Under the pieces are notes generated by a model, which saw only the letters and a list, made by a program, of their open reading frames with translations, was not told where the DNA came from and did not search any database. From an uncultured bacterium (GTDB taxonomy: Bacteria > Patescibacteriota > Minisyncoccia > UBA6257 > JAGGUH01): a stretch of DNA of 5,278 nucleotides. This document shows, piece after piece, positions 1-5,278 of this stretch (its first letter is position 1; each line of letters begins with the position of its first letter). A program made the position numbers and the translations under genes. Location of the stretch: contig CALGBJ010000021.1 in the NCBI GenBank assembly GCA_937877385.1, forward strand, positions 1-5,278, in the 5' to 3' direction.

Positions 1-130
1 CCCAAATCCTAAATTCGAAATTCTAAACGAAATTCTAAATCCCAAATTCCAAATCCCAAATGTTTAGAATTTGTGATTTAGAATTTAGGATTTTGTTTAG
101 AATTTAGGATTTTGAATTTAGAATTTATTT
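1..130. repeat. AT-rich intergenic array of short direct and inverted repeats
   Basis: This non-coding stretch is built from variants of AAATTCTAAA and AAATCCCAAAT on the left and their reverse complements on the right. CGAAATTCTAAA occurs twice in perfect tandem (16-27, 28-39), and AAATCCCAAAT occurs at 37-47 and 51-61. On the right, a 19-bp unit, TTTAGAATTTAGGATTTTG, is perfectly duplicated in tandem (77-95, 96-114). The arms are inverted relative to each other: AAATCCTAAATTC (4-16) is the exact reverse complement of 81-93 and 100-112, AAATTCTAAAC (18-28) of 62-72, and AAATTCTAAAT (30-40) of 76-86. The orientation flips near position 61, so the block could fold as a long imperfect hairpin. 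It may continue past the left edge. Similar arrays are, in my recollection, common between genes in candidate-phylum genomes; the function is unknown. Confidence 0.8.
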
Positions 131-135
131 ATAAT
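130..135 (+). promoter_or_regulatory. Possible -10 element (TATAAT)
   Basis: A perfect TATAAT lies just after the repeat block and about 70 bp upstream of the pilin-like gene. No convincing -35 hexamer sits 16-18 bp upstream; that position falls in the 19-bp repeat. If used, transcription would begin near 142 and give a leader of about 60 bases. In sequence this AT-rich the hexamer could easily arise by chance. Confidence 0.2.
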
Positions 136-167
136 TTCATTTTGAATTTTAATTGGTTTTTATCTAA

Positions 168-195
168 TTGACTTTTTCTTCTTAGAGAATAAAAT
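168..195 (+). promoter_or_regulatory. Possible sigma-70-type promoter for the pilin-pcm-Nudix/glycerate kinase block
   Basis: TTGACT (168-173, one mismatch to TTGACA) is followed after 16 bp by TAAAAT (190-195, one mismatch to TATAAT). The expected transcription start is about 202-203, directly against the ATG at 204, so the message would be leaderless or nearly so. This fits the absence of a good Shine-Dalgarno sequence before that ATG. It is read by eye only, in an AT-rich background. Confidence 0.35.
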
Positions 196-203
196 TGAAT
201 AAA

Positions 204-596
204 ATGAAAAAATTATTCTTTTGGCTAAAAGAGAATTTGGTTATTTTTTTCTCATTTTTTTCTTTTCTGGGAGCTCAAATAGTTCCTGGCGGTGAAGAAC
301 CTCTTAATTGGTGTGATTTTTTTAAAATGTTAGAGAATATTGTTCTTTTTTTAACTTTCAAAATAGCGGTTCCTCTGGCGGCTTTACTTTTGGCAGTTGG
401 TGGTTTTCTTTTTCTGTTTTCTGAGGGTAAGCCAGAAAAGATAGGCCGGGCTAAAACTTTTTTTCGAGCAGCCATTATCGGCTTAATTTTAGCTTTTTCT
501 GCTACTTTGTTAATTGATACTTTGGTTAGCTTTCTTACTGGTAAAGGGGGTTTGGCTAATCTTTTGAAAGTTAAAGGAATTATGGAATGTAAATGA
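204..596 (+). CDS. Small three-segment membrane protein, T4SS pilin-like family
   Basis: This protein of 130 residues (from ATG 204) has the layout of the 'type IV secretion system pilin' (TrbC/VirB2-like) proteins abundant in Patescibacteria. A Lys-containing, hydrophobic N-terminus resembles a signal sequence. A short polar segment with PGGEEP and a cysteine follows, then two long hydrophobic helices (roughly residues 44-73 and 88-112) joined by a short basic loop, SEGKPEKIGRAK. The probable role is a membrane-inserted subunit of a surface or secretion apparatus; this is inferred from layout, with no partner genes in the window. One cysteine before the first helix and another two residues from the C-terminus could form a disulfide. 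A TTG at 195 would add three residues; I prefer ATG 204 because of the possible promoter ending at 195 and the Met-Lys-Lys start. The TGA stop overlaps the pcm start (ATGA), suggesting translational coupling. Confidence 0.75.
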   Translation: MKKLFFWLKENLVIFFSFFSFLGAQIVPGGEEPLNWCDFFKMLENIVLFLTFKIAVPLAALLLAVGGFLFLFSEGKPEKIGRAKTFFRAAIIGLILAFSATLLIDTLVSFLTGKGGLANLLKVKGIMECK

Positions 597-1231
597 GGAT
601 TTTGACTAATGAAAAGTTAGTTGGTTTTTTGATTAAGGAAGGTTATCTTAAGACGCCTTTAATTATTAAGGCCTTTAAAAAAATAGACCGGGCTGACTTT
701 GTTCCAGATAATTTAAAAGAACTATCTTATGAAAATACTCCTTTGCCAATTGGTTTTGGCCAAACGATTTCTCAGCCTTTAACCGTGGCTTTTATGCTTG
801 AACTTCTTCAACCAAAAGAAGGAGAGAAAATTTTAGATATTGGTTTTGGTTCTGGCTATCTTTCAGCTTTGCTGGCTTGTTGCCTTGGTAAGGAAGGAAA
901 AGTTTGTGCTGTAGAAATAATTAAAGAACTTTATGATTTTGGCAGGCAGAATCTTGCTAAATATAATTTTCTTAAATCAAAGAGAGTAGAGACTTTTTTG
1001 ACTAATGGTTACTATGGTTTAGAAGAAATCGCTAGAAAAATTAAGGGTTTTGATGGAATTATTGCTGGGGCTAGTGCTGAAGAGATTTCTCCTTTTTGGA
1101 AGGAGCAAATTAAAGAGGGTGGAAGGATTGTCGCGCCGGTGAGAAATTCTATTCTTTTTCTTAAAAAAGAGAAAGGAAGGTTTTTAGAAAAAGAATTTTT
1201 TGGTTTTTCTTTTGTTCCTTTGGTAAAATAA
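593..1231 (+). CDS. pcm: Protein-L-isoaspartate O-methyltransferase
   Basis: This enzyme transfers a methyl group from S-adenosylmethionine to abnormal L-isoaspartyl residues, starting repair of aged cytosolic proteins. At 212 residues it matches the usual length of about 210. The family block LPIGFGQTISQP (51-62) carries the substrate-site serine S60. The SAM-binding glycine loop is DIGFGSGY (82-89), with the acidic ribose-binding residue at E108 in VCAVEII. The later motifs FDGIIAGASA (153-162) and KEGGRIVAPV (174-183) are present, and the chain ends in the typical FVPLV. Two positions depart from the consensus I remember: the loop has F85 where T or S is common, and the usual GDG after the sixth helix reads TNG (137-139). 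The ATG overlaps the pilin stop by four bases. The best Shine-Dalgarno candidate is only a GGA six bases upstream, so expression probably depends on coupling. The family call is firm. Confidence 0.95.
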   Translation: MRILTNEKLVGFLIKEGYLKTPLIIKAFKKIDRADFVPDNLKELSYENTPLPIGFGQTISQPLTVAFMLELLQPKEGEKILDIGFGSGYLSALLACCLGKEGKVCAVEIIKELYDFGRQNLAKYNFLKSKRVETFLTNGYYGLEEIARKIKGFDGIIAGASAEEISPFWKEQIKEGGRIVAPVRNSILFLKKEKGRFLEKEFFGFSFVPLVK

Positions 1232-1236
1232 CTTTT

Positions 1237-2952
1237 ATGAAAAGAGAATTTTCTGCTGGAACAATTCTTTTTAGAGAAGAGAAAAACAAGAGGTTTTATT
1301 TTTTAATTGAGGACTCAAGAGGGAATTGGGGTTTTCCCAAAGGAAATTTAGAGAAAGAGGAAGGTTCTTTAGAGGCGGCTTTGCGGGAGACCAAAGAAGA
1401 AACCGGTTTGAAAAAAATTGAAATTTTTCCTGGCTTTAGAAAAAGTATTAATTATTTCTATAATCCCGGCGCTTATAACCAAGAAAAAAAGAAAGAGAAA
1501 ATTTTTAAAACAGTTGTTTTTTTTCTGGCTAGAACTTCTGAAAAAAAATTCAAACTTTCTTTTGAATCAAAAGATGGTGGTTGGTTTAGTTTTCAAGATT
1601 CTTTAAAAAAGTTAAGATTTGCTAATTATCGAAAAATTCTTCAAGAAGCCGAGGAATTTCTTTCTTCGCCTTGTTTAAAAATTTTTAAAAATTTCTCCCA
1701 AATTGCTAAAAACGATTTAAGATTCAAATCGCTTTTAATTGCTGCTGAAGGTTTAACCTCTATTTTGCCAGAAAATTTTTTGCCGAAAATAATTAAGAGA
1801 AAAGACAATTTTCTTTTTCTAAAAAAGGAAAAAATTGATTTAAATAAATTTAAGAGAATTTTCTTGATTTCTTTTGGAAAGGCCTCTTCTCGCTCGGCCT
1901 TGATTTTGAATAAAATTTTAAAAGAAAAAATAACAAAAGGTTTTGTTCTTGATCCTTCTTCGCCAGTTAAAAAGATAGATAAATTAGAATTTCTCAAAGT
2001 TTATCATCCTTTTCCTAAAGAAGAAAATATTCTGGCAGGTAAAAAAGTTCTTTCTTTGAGTCAGGATATTAAAGAGGGTGATTTGGTTATTTTTCTAATT
2101 TCTGGTGGCGGCTCGGCTTCTCTTTTTTTACCTAAAGGAGTTGGCTTAACTGAATTAAGAGGCATCCTTAAAAATTTATATAAAAAAGGAGCAACTATTG
2201 AAGAAATTAATATAATTCGCAAACACCTTTCTGAAGTTAAAGGTGGGAATTTAGCTAAAAAGTTTTTTCCGGCGACAATTTTTTCTTTGATAATTTCTGA
2301 TGTTCCTGGAGATGATCTTTCTATTATTGCTTCTGGGCCAACAGTTAAGGATTTTTCTACTCTTGAAGAAGCCAAAAGAATTTTCCAAAAATATTCTTTA
2401 GATAAAAAATATCCTCAAATCAAATTTTCAGAAACGCCTAAAGAAGAAAAGTACTTTAGGAAAGTGAAAAATATCCTTGTTTTAACAAATAAAACTGCTC
2501 TTTTGGCAATGAAAAAGAAAGCCGAAGAAATTGGCTTCCAAACTAAAATTATTTCTGAAAAAATTGAAGGTGAAGCCAGGAAAGTGGCTAAAGAAATTAC
2601 CAAGGAAATTCAAAAAAATCAATGCTTGCTTTTTGGTGGCGAGACAACTGTTAAAGTTAAAGGAAAGGGTAAGGGCGGTCGAAATCAGGAATTGGCTTTA
2701 GCTGCTTTAGAGAATTTGAAAAGAGGAGAAGTTTTGATTGCTTTGGCTTCTGATGGAATAGACAATAGTCAGGCAGCTGGAGCAATTGTTGATTGGCAGA
2801 CAAAAAAAGCCGCCAAAGAACTTGGTTTGGTTGCTGAGGAATATTTAGAGAATAATGATTCTTTTCACTTCTTTGAGAAAACTGGTGATTTGATTTTTAC
2901 TGGACCAACTGGAACGAATGTCTCTGATTTAATTTTATTTTTAAGAAAATAA
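1237..2952 (+). CDS. Fusion protein: Nudix hydrolase (Ap4A hydrolase-like) + glycerate 2-kinase (MOFRL family)
   Basis: This is one 571-residue frame with two complete domains. Residues 1-135 are a Nudix hydrolase: WGFPKG leads into a full Nudix box (G36, E42, R50-E51, E54-E55, G57), and the following FRKSINYFY and KTVVFFLAR segments resemble asymmetric diadenosine-tetraphosphate hydrolases (NUDT2 type). Residues from about 150 to 571 are a type-2 glycerate kinase, which makes 2-phosphoglycerate from D-glycerate and ATP. Its motifs are SFGKAS (212-217), HPFP (257-260), SGGGSAS (289-295), RKHLS..KGG (328-337), SDVPGDD (354-360) and SGPT (366-369). The MOFRL domain has GGETTV (467-472), GGRNQE (480-485), ASDGIDN (504-510) and TGPTGTNV (555-562). 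The kinase part is near the usual length of 415-440. There is no methionine between residues 1 and 425, so an ATG-started separate kinase is not available. It starts 5 bp after pcm without a clear Shine-Dalgarno sequence. The Nudix substrate is inferred. Confidence 0.93.
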   Translation: MKREFSAGTILFREEKNKRFYFLIEDSRGNWGFPKGNLEKEEGSLEAALRETKEETGLKKIEIFPGFRKSINYFYNPGAYNQEKKKEKIFKTVVFFLARTSEKKFKLSFESKDGGWFSFQDSLKKLRFANYRKILQEAEEFLSSPCLKIFKNFSQIAKNDLRFKSLLIAAEGLTSILPENFLPKIIKRKDNFLFLKKEKIDLNKFKRIFLISFGKASSRSALILNKILKEKITKGFVLDPSSPVKKIDKLEFLKVYHPFPKEENILAGKKVLSLSQDIKEGDLVIFLISGGGSASLFLPKGVGLTELRGILKNLYKKGATIEEINIIRKHLSEVKGGNLAKKFFPATIFSLIISDVPGDDLSIIASGPTVKDFSTLEEAKRIFQKYSLDKKYPQIKFSETPKEEKYFRKVKNILVLTNKTALLAMKKKAEEIGFQTKIISEKIEGEARKVAKEITKEIQKNQCLLFGGETTVKVKGKGKGGRNQELALAALENLKRGEVLIALASDGIDNSQAAGAIVDWQTKKAAKELGLVAEEYLENNDSFHFFEKTGDLIFTGPTGTNVSDLILFLRK

Positions 2953-2960
2953 TTTAGAGA
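2921..2960. terminator. Possible bidirectional terminator hairpin over the convergent stops
   Basis: TCTCT (2921-2925) pairs with AGAGA (2956-2960), and the 30 bases between continue in register as an imperfect AT-rich stem with three internal mismatches and a tiny loop near 2940. The stem covers the stop codons of both converging genes. The plus-strand side is followed by only a short TCGTTTT run and the minus-strand side by no T-run, so this is a weak candidate rather than a standard intrinsic terminator. Confidence 0.3.
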
Positions 2961-3925
2961 TCGTTTTGAAGGAAACCATTGACAATTAAATTTATTGCTT
3001 CGCTTTCTTTAAAACCTCTTTGGCGAAGATAGTTTAATTCTTCTTCAGAAACCTTGCCGATTGAGGCCTCGTGAGTGAGTTGAGCTTCTTTGCTTTGACA
3101 AACTAATTTGGGTGTTGTTGAAATTTCGGACCTTTTTTCAACTAATAGACCTTGACAATCTAAATGTCCTTTGCTTTGCTTTTTAGCAGTAATCTCGCTT
3201 TGATTTTCAATTTGACTGTCTTTTTTACCGACTAATCTTAGCTTTAGAATTCCTTGAGAATTTTCACCGGCTAAGATAATTGAGTCAATTATTTTCATCT
3301 CAGATTTTTCTGCCTGAGTAGTAATTTTTAAATCAGTTGAAGCGTCTTTTTCAAGATAAACTAAATTTTTCAGAAGAAGTTCTTTTGGCGAGGAAAAATT
3401 TTTATAAGAGTAAGAGAGAGAAGAATTGTTTTTTAAGATAAATTTATAATCAGAAGAAACTTTGTCTCCTGAATGCCAGTAGTGAAAGTGATGGTAATTA
3501 AGTTGACTTTTCTCTTTAAGAATGATTTTCCCCTTGGCTTGATGGCTGGCTTTTAAATTGCTTTTTTGGCTATAACAATTAGTGATTACTTTAACTTTGA
3601 CATTTTTTTCAATAACTAATAGATTATTTAAGTTTTGTTTTTTTTGAGGTGAGTAAATACCTAAGCAAATAAAGAGAGGAAAGTTTATTTGTTTTTTTAG
3701 CCAGATAAAATAGCCCTCTTTTGGTTTTTTTTCAAAAAATTTTTTCGTCCAAGAGTACTTTTGCCAAGCCAAGGAAGAAGGTAAAATTAAGATATCTTTA
3801 TTTGAAAGAATTTTTTCTATTTGGTTGTCTCTTTGAAAAAAGCTGATTTCTTTTTGCTTTATTTCTTCAAAAGATTTAATTTTCTTTTTATCAAGATAAA
3901 CACTCTTGGCATTTTTCATAACCAT
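2954..3925 (-). CDS. sufB: Short SufB-like Fe-S cluster assembly scaffold protein (SufBD family)
   Basis: This protein of 323 residues belongs to the SufB/SufD family, which with the SufC ATPase forms the scaffold for building Fe-S clusters in the cytoplasm. The C-terminal signature is clear: GHLDC (253-257), LTHEASIGKVSEEELNYL (283-300), then RGF, EA and VNGF (residues 303-318). The preceding region has the repeated strands of the family's beta-helix. HEA, rather than the HGA-type motif of SufD, and C257 lying 29 residues before E286 match the essential Cys405/Glu434 pair I recall for E. coli SufB, so the catalytic residues look SufB-like. It is much shorter than the roughly 495-residue E. 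coli SufB and lacks most of the N-terminal region, as in the minimal two-gene SufCB (SMS-type) systems of methanogens and candidate phyla. Its start lies inside sufC by 35 bp; ATG 3919 is an alternative, and no later methionine is usable. The Shine-Dalgarno signal is weak. Confidence 0.88.
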   Translation of the reverse strand: MVMKNAKSVYLDKKKIKSFEEIKQKEISFFQRDNQIEKILSNKDILILPSSLAWQKYSWTKKFFEKKPKEGYFIWLKKQINFPLFICLGIYSPQKKQNLNNLLVIEKNVKVKVITNCYSQKSNLKASHQAKGKIILKEKSQLNYHHFHYWHSGDKVSSDYKFILKNNSSLSYSYKNFSSPKELLLKNLVYLEKDASTDLKITTQAEKSEMKIIDSIILAGENSQGILKLRLVGKKDSQIENQSEITAKKQSKGHLDCQGLLVEKRSEISTTPKLVCQSKEAQLTHEASIGKVSEEELNYLRQRGFKESEAINLIVNGFLQNDL

Positions 3926-4598
3926 ACTTTTTAATTGTTTTTAAAACTTTTTGAAAGTTTTTCTGCTGGCAAACAATTTTTCCTTTAATCATAACATTAG
4001 TTAATTGGGGCTTCAAAAATTTTAGAATTTCTCCGTTGTGGGTAATAATGAGCAAGGAAATACCTCGGTCAACAAATTCTTTTTTTATTATTTTGGCTAT
4101 TTTTTTTATTTTTTCTAAATCAAGGCCAGAGTCAATTTCGTCAAAGATAACTAATTTTGGCTTTAAAGAAAGCAATTGGAGTAATTCTGAAATTTTTTTC
4201 TCGCCGCCGGAGAAGTCCAAATTGACTTGTCTGTTTAATAGATGTTTGCCTTCTTCAATTTTGGTCTTTTCTTGAGAGATTTTTTTCAAAAGATCAACTA
4301 GTTTGATTCCTCTAAGAGAAGGCGGGTTTTGCCAACTTAAAGCTAGGCCTAATTTTACTCTTTTTTCCGGTGGTAATTTATTGATGTTTTTTTCTTGAAA
4401 AATAATTTTGCCGTGAACTATCTTGTATTTTGGATTGCCTAAAATTGTTTGACAGAGAACGCTTTTACCCGAACCATTTGGACCTAAAATTGCCTGAATT
4501 TGTTTTTTTTCTATTTTTAAATTAATTCCCCTAAGAATTTCTTGATGATTAGCTTTGACTTTTAAATCCTCAATTTTTAAAAGAGCTTTATTTGGCAT
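3891..4598 (-). CDS. sufC: Fe-S cluster assembly ATPase SufC (ABC-type)
   Basis: This soluble ABC ATPase of 235 residues should bind the SufB-like protein and power its rearrangement during Fe-S cluster assembly. All nucleotide-binding motifs are intact: Walker A GPNGSGKS (39-46), Q-loop glutamine Q90 in LSWQNPPSLRG, the signature FSGGEKK (129-135) preceded by the SufC-typical RQVNLD, Walker B LVIFDE (149-154), the D-loop SGLD (157-160) and the switch histidine H187 in THN. IDSGLD and the SGGEKK context separate it from importer and exporter ATPases. I chose ATG 4598; an upstream TTG at 4628 would add ten residues that belong to the end of nnrD and are not expected in the family. The start overlaps nnrD by 11 bp and the 3' end overlaps sufB by 35 bp, so the three genes are probably co-transcribed. 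The C-terminal tail after the usual GY ends in KCQECLS, a CxxC pair (C230, C233) encoded in the sufB overlap. Confidence 0.95.
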   Translation of the reverse strand: MPNKALLKIEDLKVKANHQEILRGINLKIEKKQIQAILGPNGSGKSVLCQTILGNPKYKIVHGKIIFQEKNINKLPPEKRVKLGLALSWQNPPSLRGIKLVDLLKKISQEKTKIEEGKHLLNRQVNLDFSGGEKKISELLQLLSLKPKLVIFDEIDSGLDLEKIKKIAKIIKKEFVDRGISLLIITHNGEILKFLKPQLTNVMIKGKIVCQQKNFQKVLKTIKKYGYEKCQECLS

Positions 4599-5278
4599 AG
4601 TTCTTAATAACTTGGCTGATAATTTCAAAAGAGTCAGAAGCTAGAAGTCCTTCGCCATGTTTTTCAGCCGCTAGTTGACCGGCTTGGCCATTGATAAAAC
4701 TGGCGGCTTTGGCGGCTTCAAAAAGATTAACCTTTCTGGCTAAAATAGCGCCAAGAATGCCAGTTAGAATGTCGCCAAAGCCGCCTTTGGTCATAAAAGG
4801 TGATCCGGTTTCATTGAGAAAAACTTCTTGACCGTCAGAAATAACATCAAAGTGTCCTTTTAGGAGAATAAGGCAGTTTAGTTTTTTTGCCCATTTTTTA
4901 ACTTTTTCTTTTCTTTCTTCAATTTCGGTAGTTAATTTTTCGCCAGTTAGGATCTCAAATTCTTTAGAATGGGGAGTTAAGACAATTTTTTTCTCTTTAA
5001 GAATTGAAGAGATTTTTTCTTTTTCTTGAGAAATAGCTCGAATACCGTCAGCATCGATAACCATCGGTAGATTGGCTTTTTTGATAATTTCTAAAACAAC
5101 TTGGAAAGTTTCTAGAGACCTTCCTAAGCCGCAGCCAAGAATGAGTGAATCAAATTTTGGAATTTGTTTCAAAATAAAGGGAAGATGTTTCTTTCTTAAA
5201 TAATCACCAACTAAAGGAAAAGTGATAATATCTGGCAGAAATTGAGCAGCAATATTCATTGCTCTCTCTGGACCTAAA
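4588..5278 (-). CDS. nnrD: ADP/ATP-dependent NAD(P)H-hydrate dehydratase, 5' end beyond the window
   Basis: This is the ribokinase-fold repair enzyme that uses ADP (bacterial type) or ATP to dehydrate damaged NAD(P)H hydrate back to NAD(P)H. Numbering from the first visible methionine (5259), the motifs are GCGLG (42-46, usually GPGLG), VIDADGI (67-73), VLTPHSKEFEILTG (93-106), LLKG (132-135) and NETGSPFMTKGGFGDILTG (149-167). The last contains the catalytic-type aspartate D163; the common GGTGD reads GGFGD here. The frame stays open from 5259 to the window edge and encodes LGPERA, which aligns with the family's interior before the conserved PE/P segment. About 50-60 N-terminal residues, including the usual GGS region, therefore lie outside, and 5259 is probably not the true start. 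The NAD(P)H-hydrate epimerase partner domain (NnrE) is not in the window and could precede it. It leads the sufC-sufB block. Confidence 0.92.
   Translation of the reverse strand, partial: LGPERAMNIAAQFLPDIITFPLVGDYLRKKHLPFILKQIPKFDSLILGCGLGRSLETFQVVLEIIKKANLPMVIDADGIRAISQEKEKISSILKEKKIVLTPHSKEFEILTGEKLTTEIEERKEKVKKWAKKLNCLILLKGHFDVISDGQEVFLNETGSPFMTKGGFGDILTGILGAILARKVNLFEAAKAASFINGQAGQLAAEKHGEGLLASDSFEIISQVIKNYAK

Noticed and set aside
1..130. CRISPR array
   Set aside because: Units are 11-19 bp, lie back to back without unique spacers, and occur in both orientations.
195..203. TTG start at 195 for the pilin-like gene
   Set aside because: ATG 204 is the stronger start codon and 195 falls within a possible -10 element. 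The choice is not certain.
594..596. UGA recoded as glycine (genetic code 25)
   Set aside because: Reading through the pilin TGA meets another TGA almost at once inside pcm, and the sufC TGA falls at the expected protein end, so UGA behaves as a stop.
1641..1997. Minus-strand open frame opposite the fusion gene
   Set aside because: It is a low-complexity Lys/Phe/Leu-rich shadow of the AT-rich coding strand with no family resemblance. The same applies to the minus frames at 275-475, 2061-2375 and 2415-2603 and the plus frame at 1418-1606.
2954..3925. Assignment as SufD
   Set aside because: The HEA motif and the Cys-Glu spacing match SufB. The short length makes orthology to either classical protein imperfect, so SufB-like is used.
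4036..4275. Plus-strand open frame of 79 codons opposite sufC
   Set aside because: It is antisense to the conserved Walker B and signature region of sufC and has no recognisable domain.
4599..4628. TTG start at 4628 extending sufC by ten residues
   Set aside because: The extension lies in the nnrD coding region and is outside the usual SufC N-terminus; ATG 4598 directly precedes the family's first strand.
5257..5259. ATG at 5259 as the true nnrD start
   Set aside because: The frame remains open to the edge and encodes residues expected inside the family, and the protein from 5259 lacks the conserved N-terminal region.

Overview
The window is AT-rich and tightly packed. It holds six protein genes in two converging blocks, plus a short repeat-filled intergenic stretch at the left edge. 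The gene set suggests an uncultivated bacterium of the Candidate Phyla Radiation (Patescibacteria, Parcubacteria-like). The evidence is a small three-segment membrane protein resembling the 'T4SS pilin' family common in those genomes, a reduced two-gene SufC/SufB Fe-S assembly unit with a short SufB, very small or negative gene spacing, weak Shine-Dalgarno signals, and an array of AAATTC/TAAA-type repeats. UGA acts as a stop codon (pilin and sufC both end in TGA), which argues against the recoded Gracilibacteria/Absconditabacteria. The lineage is an inference from gene content, not a phylogenetic result.

Layout. Positions 1-130 form an intergenic block of short direct and inverted repeats. 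A possible promoter follows at 168-195. A plus-strand operon-like block then runs pilin-like membrane protein (204-596), pcm protein-L-isoaspartate methyltransferase (593-1231), and a 571-residue fusion of a Nudix hydrolase with a type-2 glycerate kinase (1237-2952). The genes overlap by 4 bp and then lie 5 bp apart. The minus-strand block, read from the right edge, runs nnrD (NAD(P)H-hydrate dehydratase, cut off at the window edge, 4588-5278), sufC (3891-4598) and sufB (2954-3925), with overlaps of 11 bp and 35 bp. The two blocks meet tail to tail with one base between stop codons, and an AT-rich imperfect hairpin (2921-2960) covers both stops.

How the genes fit together. SufC and SufB should form a minimal ATP-driven scaffold for Fe-S cluster assembly; no cysteine desulfurase is in the window. 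NnrD, Pcm and the Nudix domain are all maintenance functions: repair of hydrated NAD(P)H, repair of isoaspartyl damage, and removal of nucleotide by-products. The glycerate kinase half would feed 2-phosphoglycerate into lower glycolysis. The most unusual item is the Nudix-glycerate kinase fusion, which is read as one frame with no internal ATG until well inside the kinase. I found no CRISPR array, tRNA, rRNA, transposase or clear defence system.
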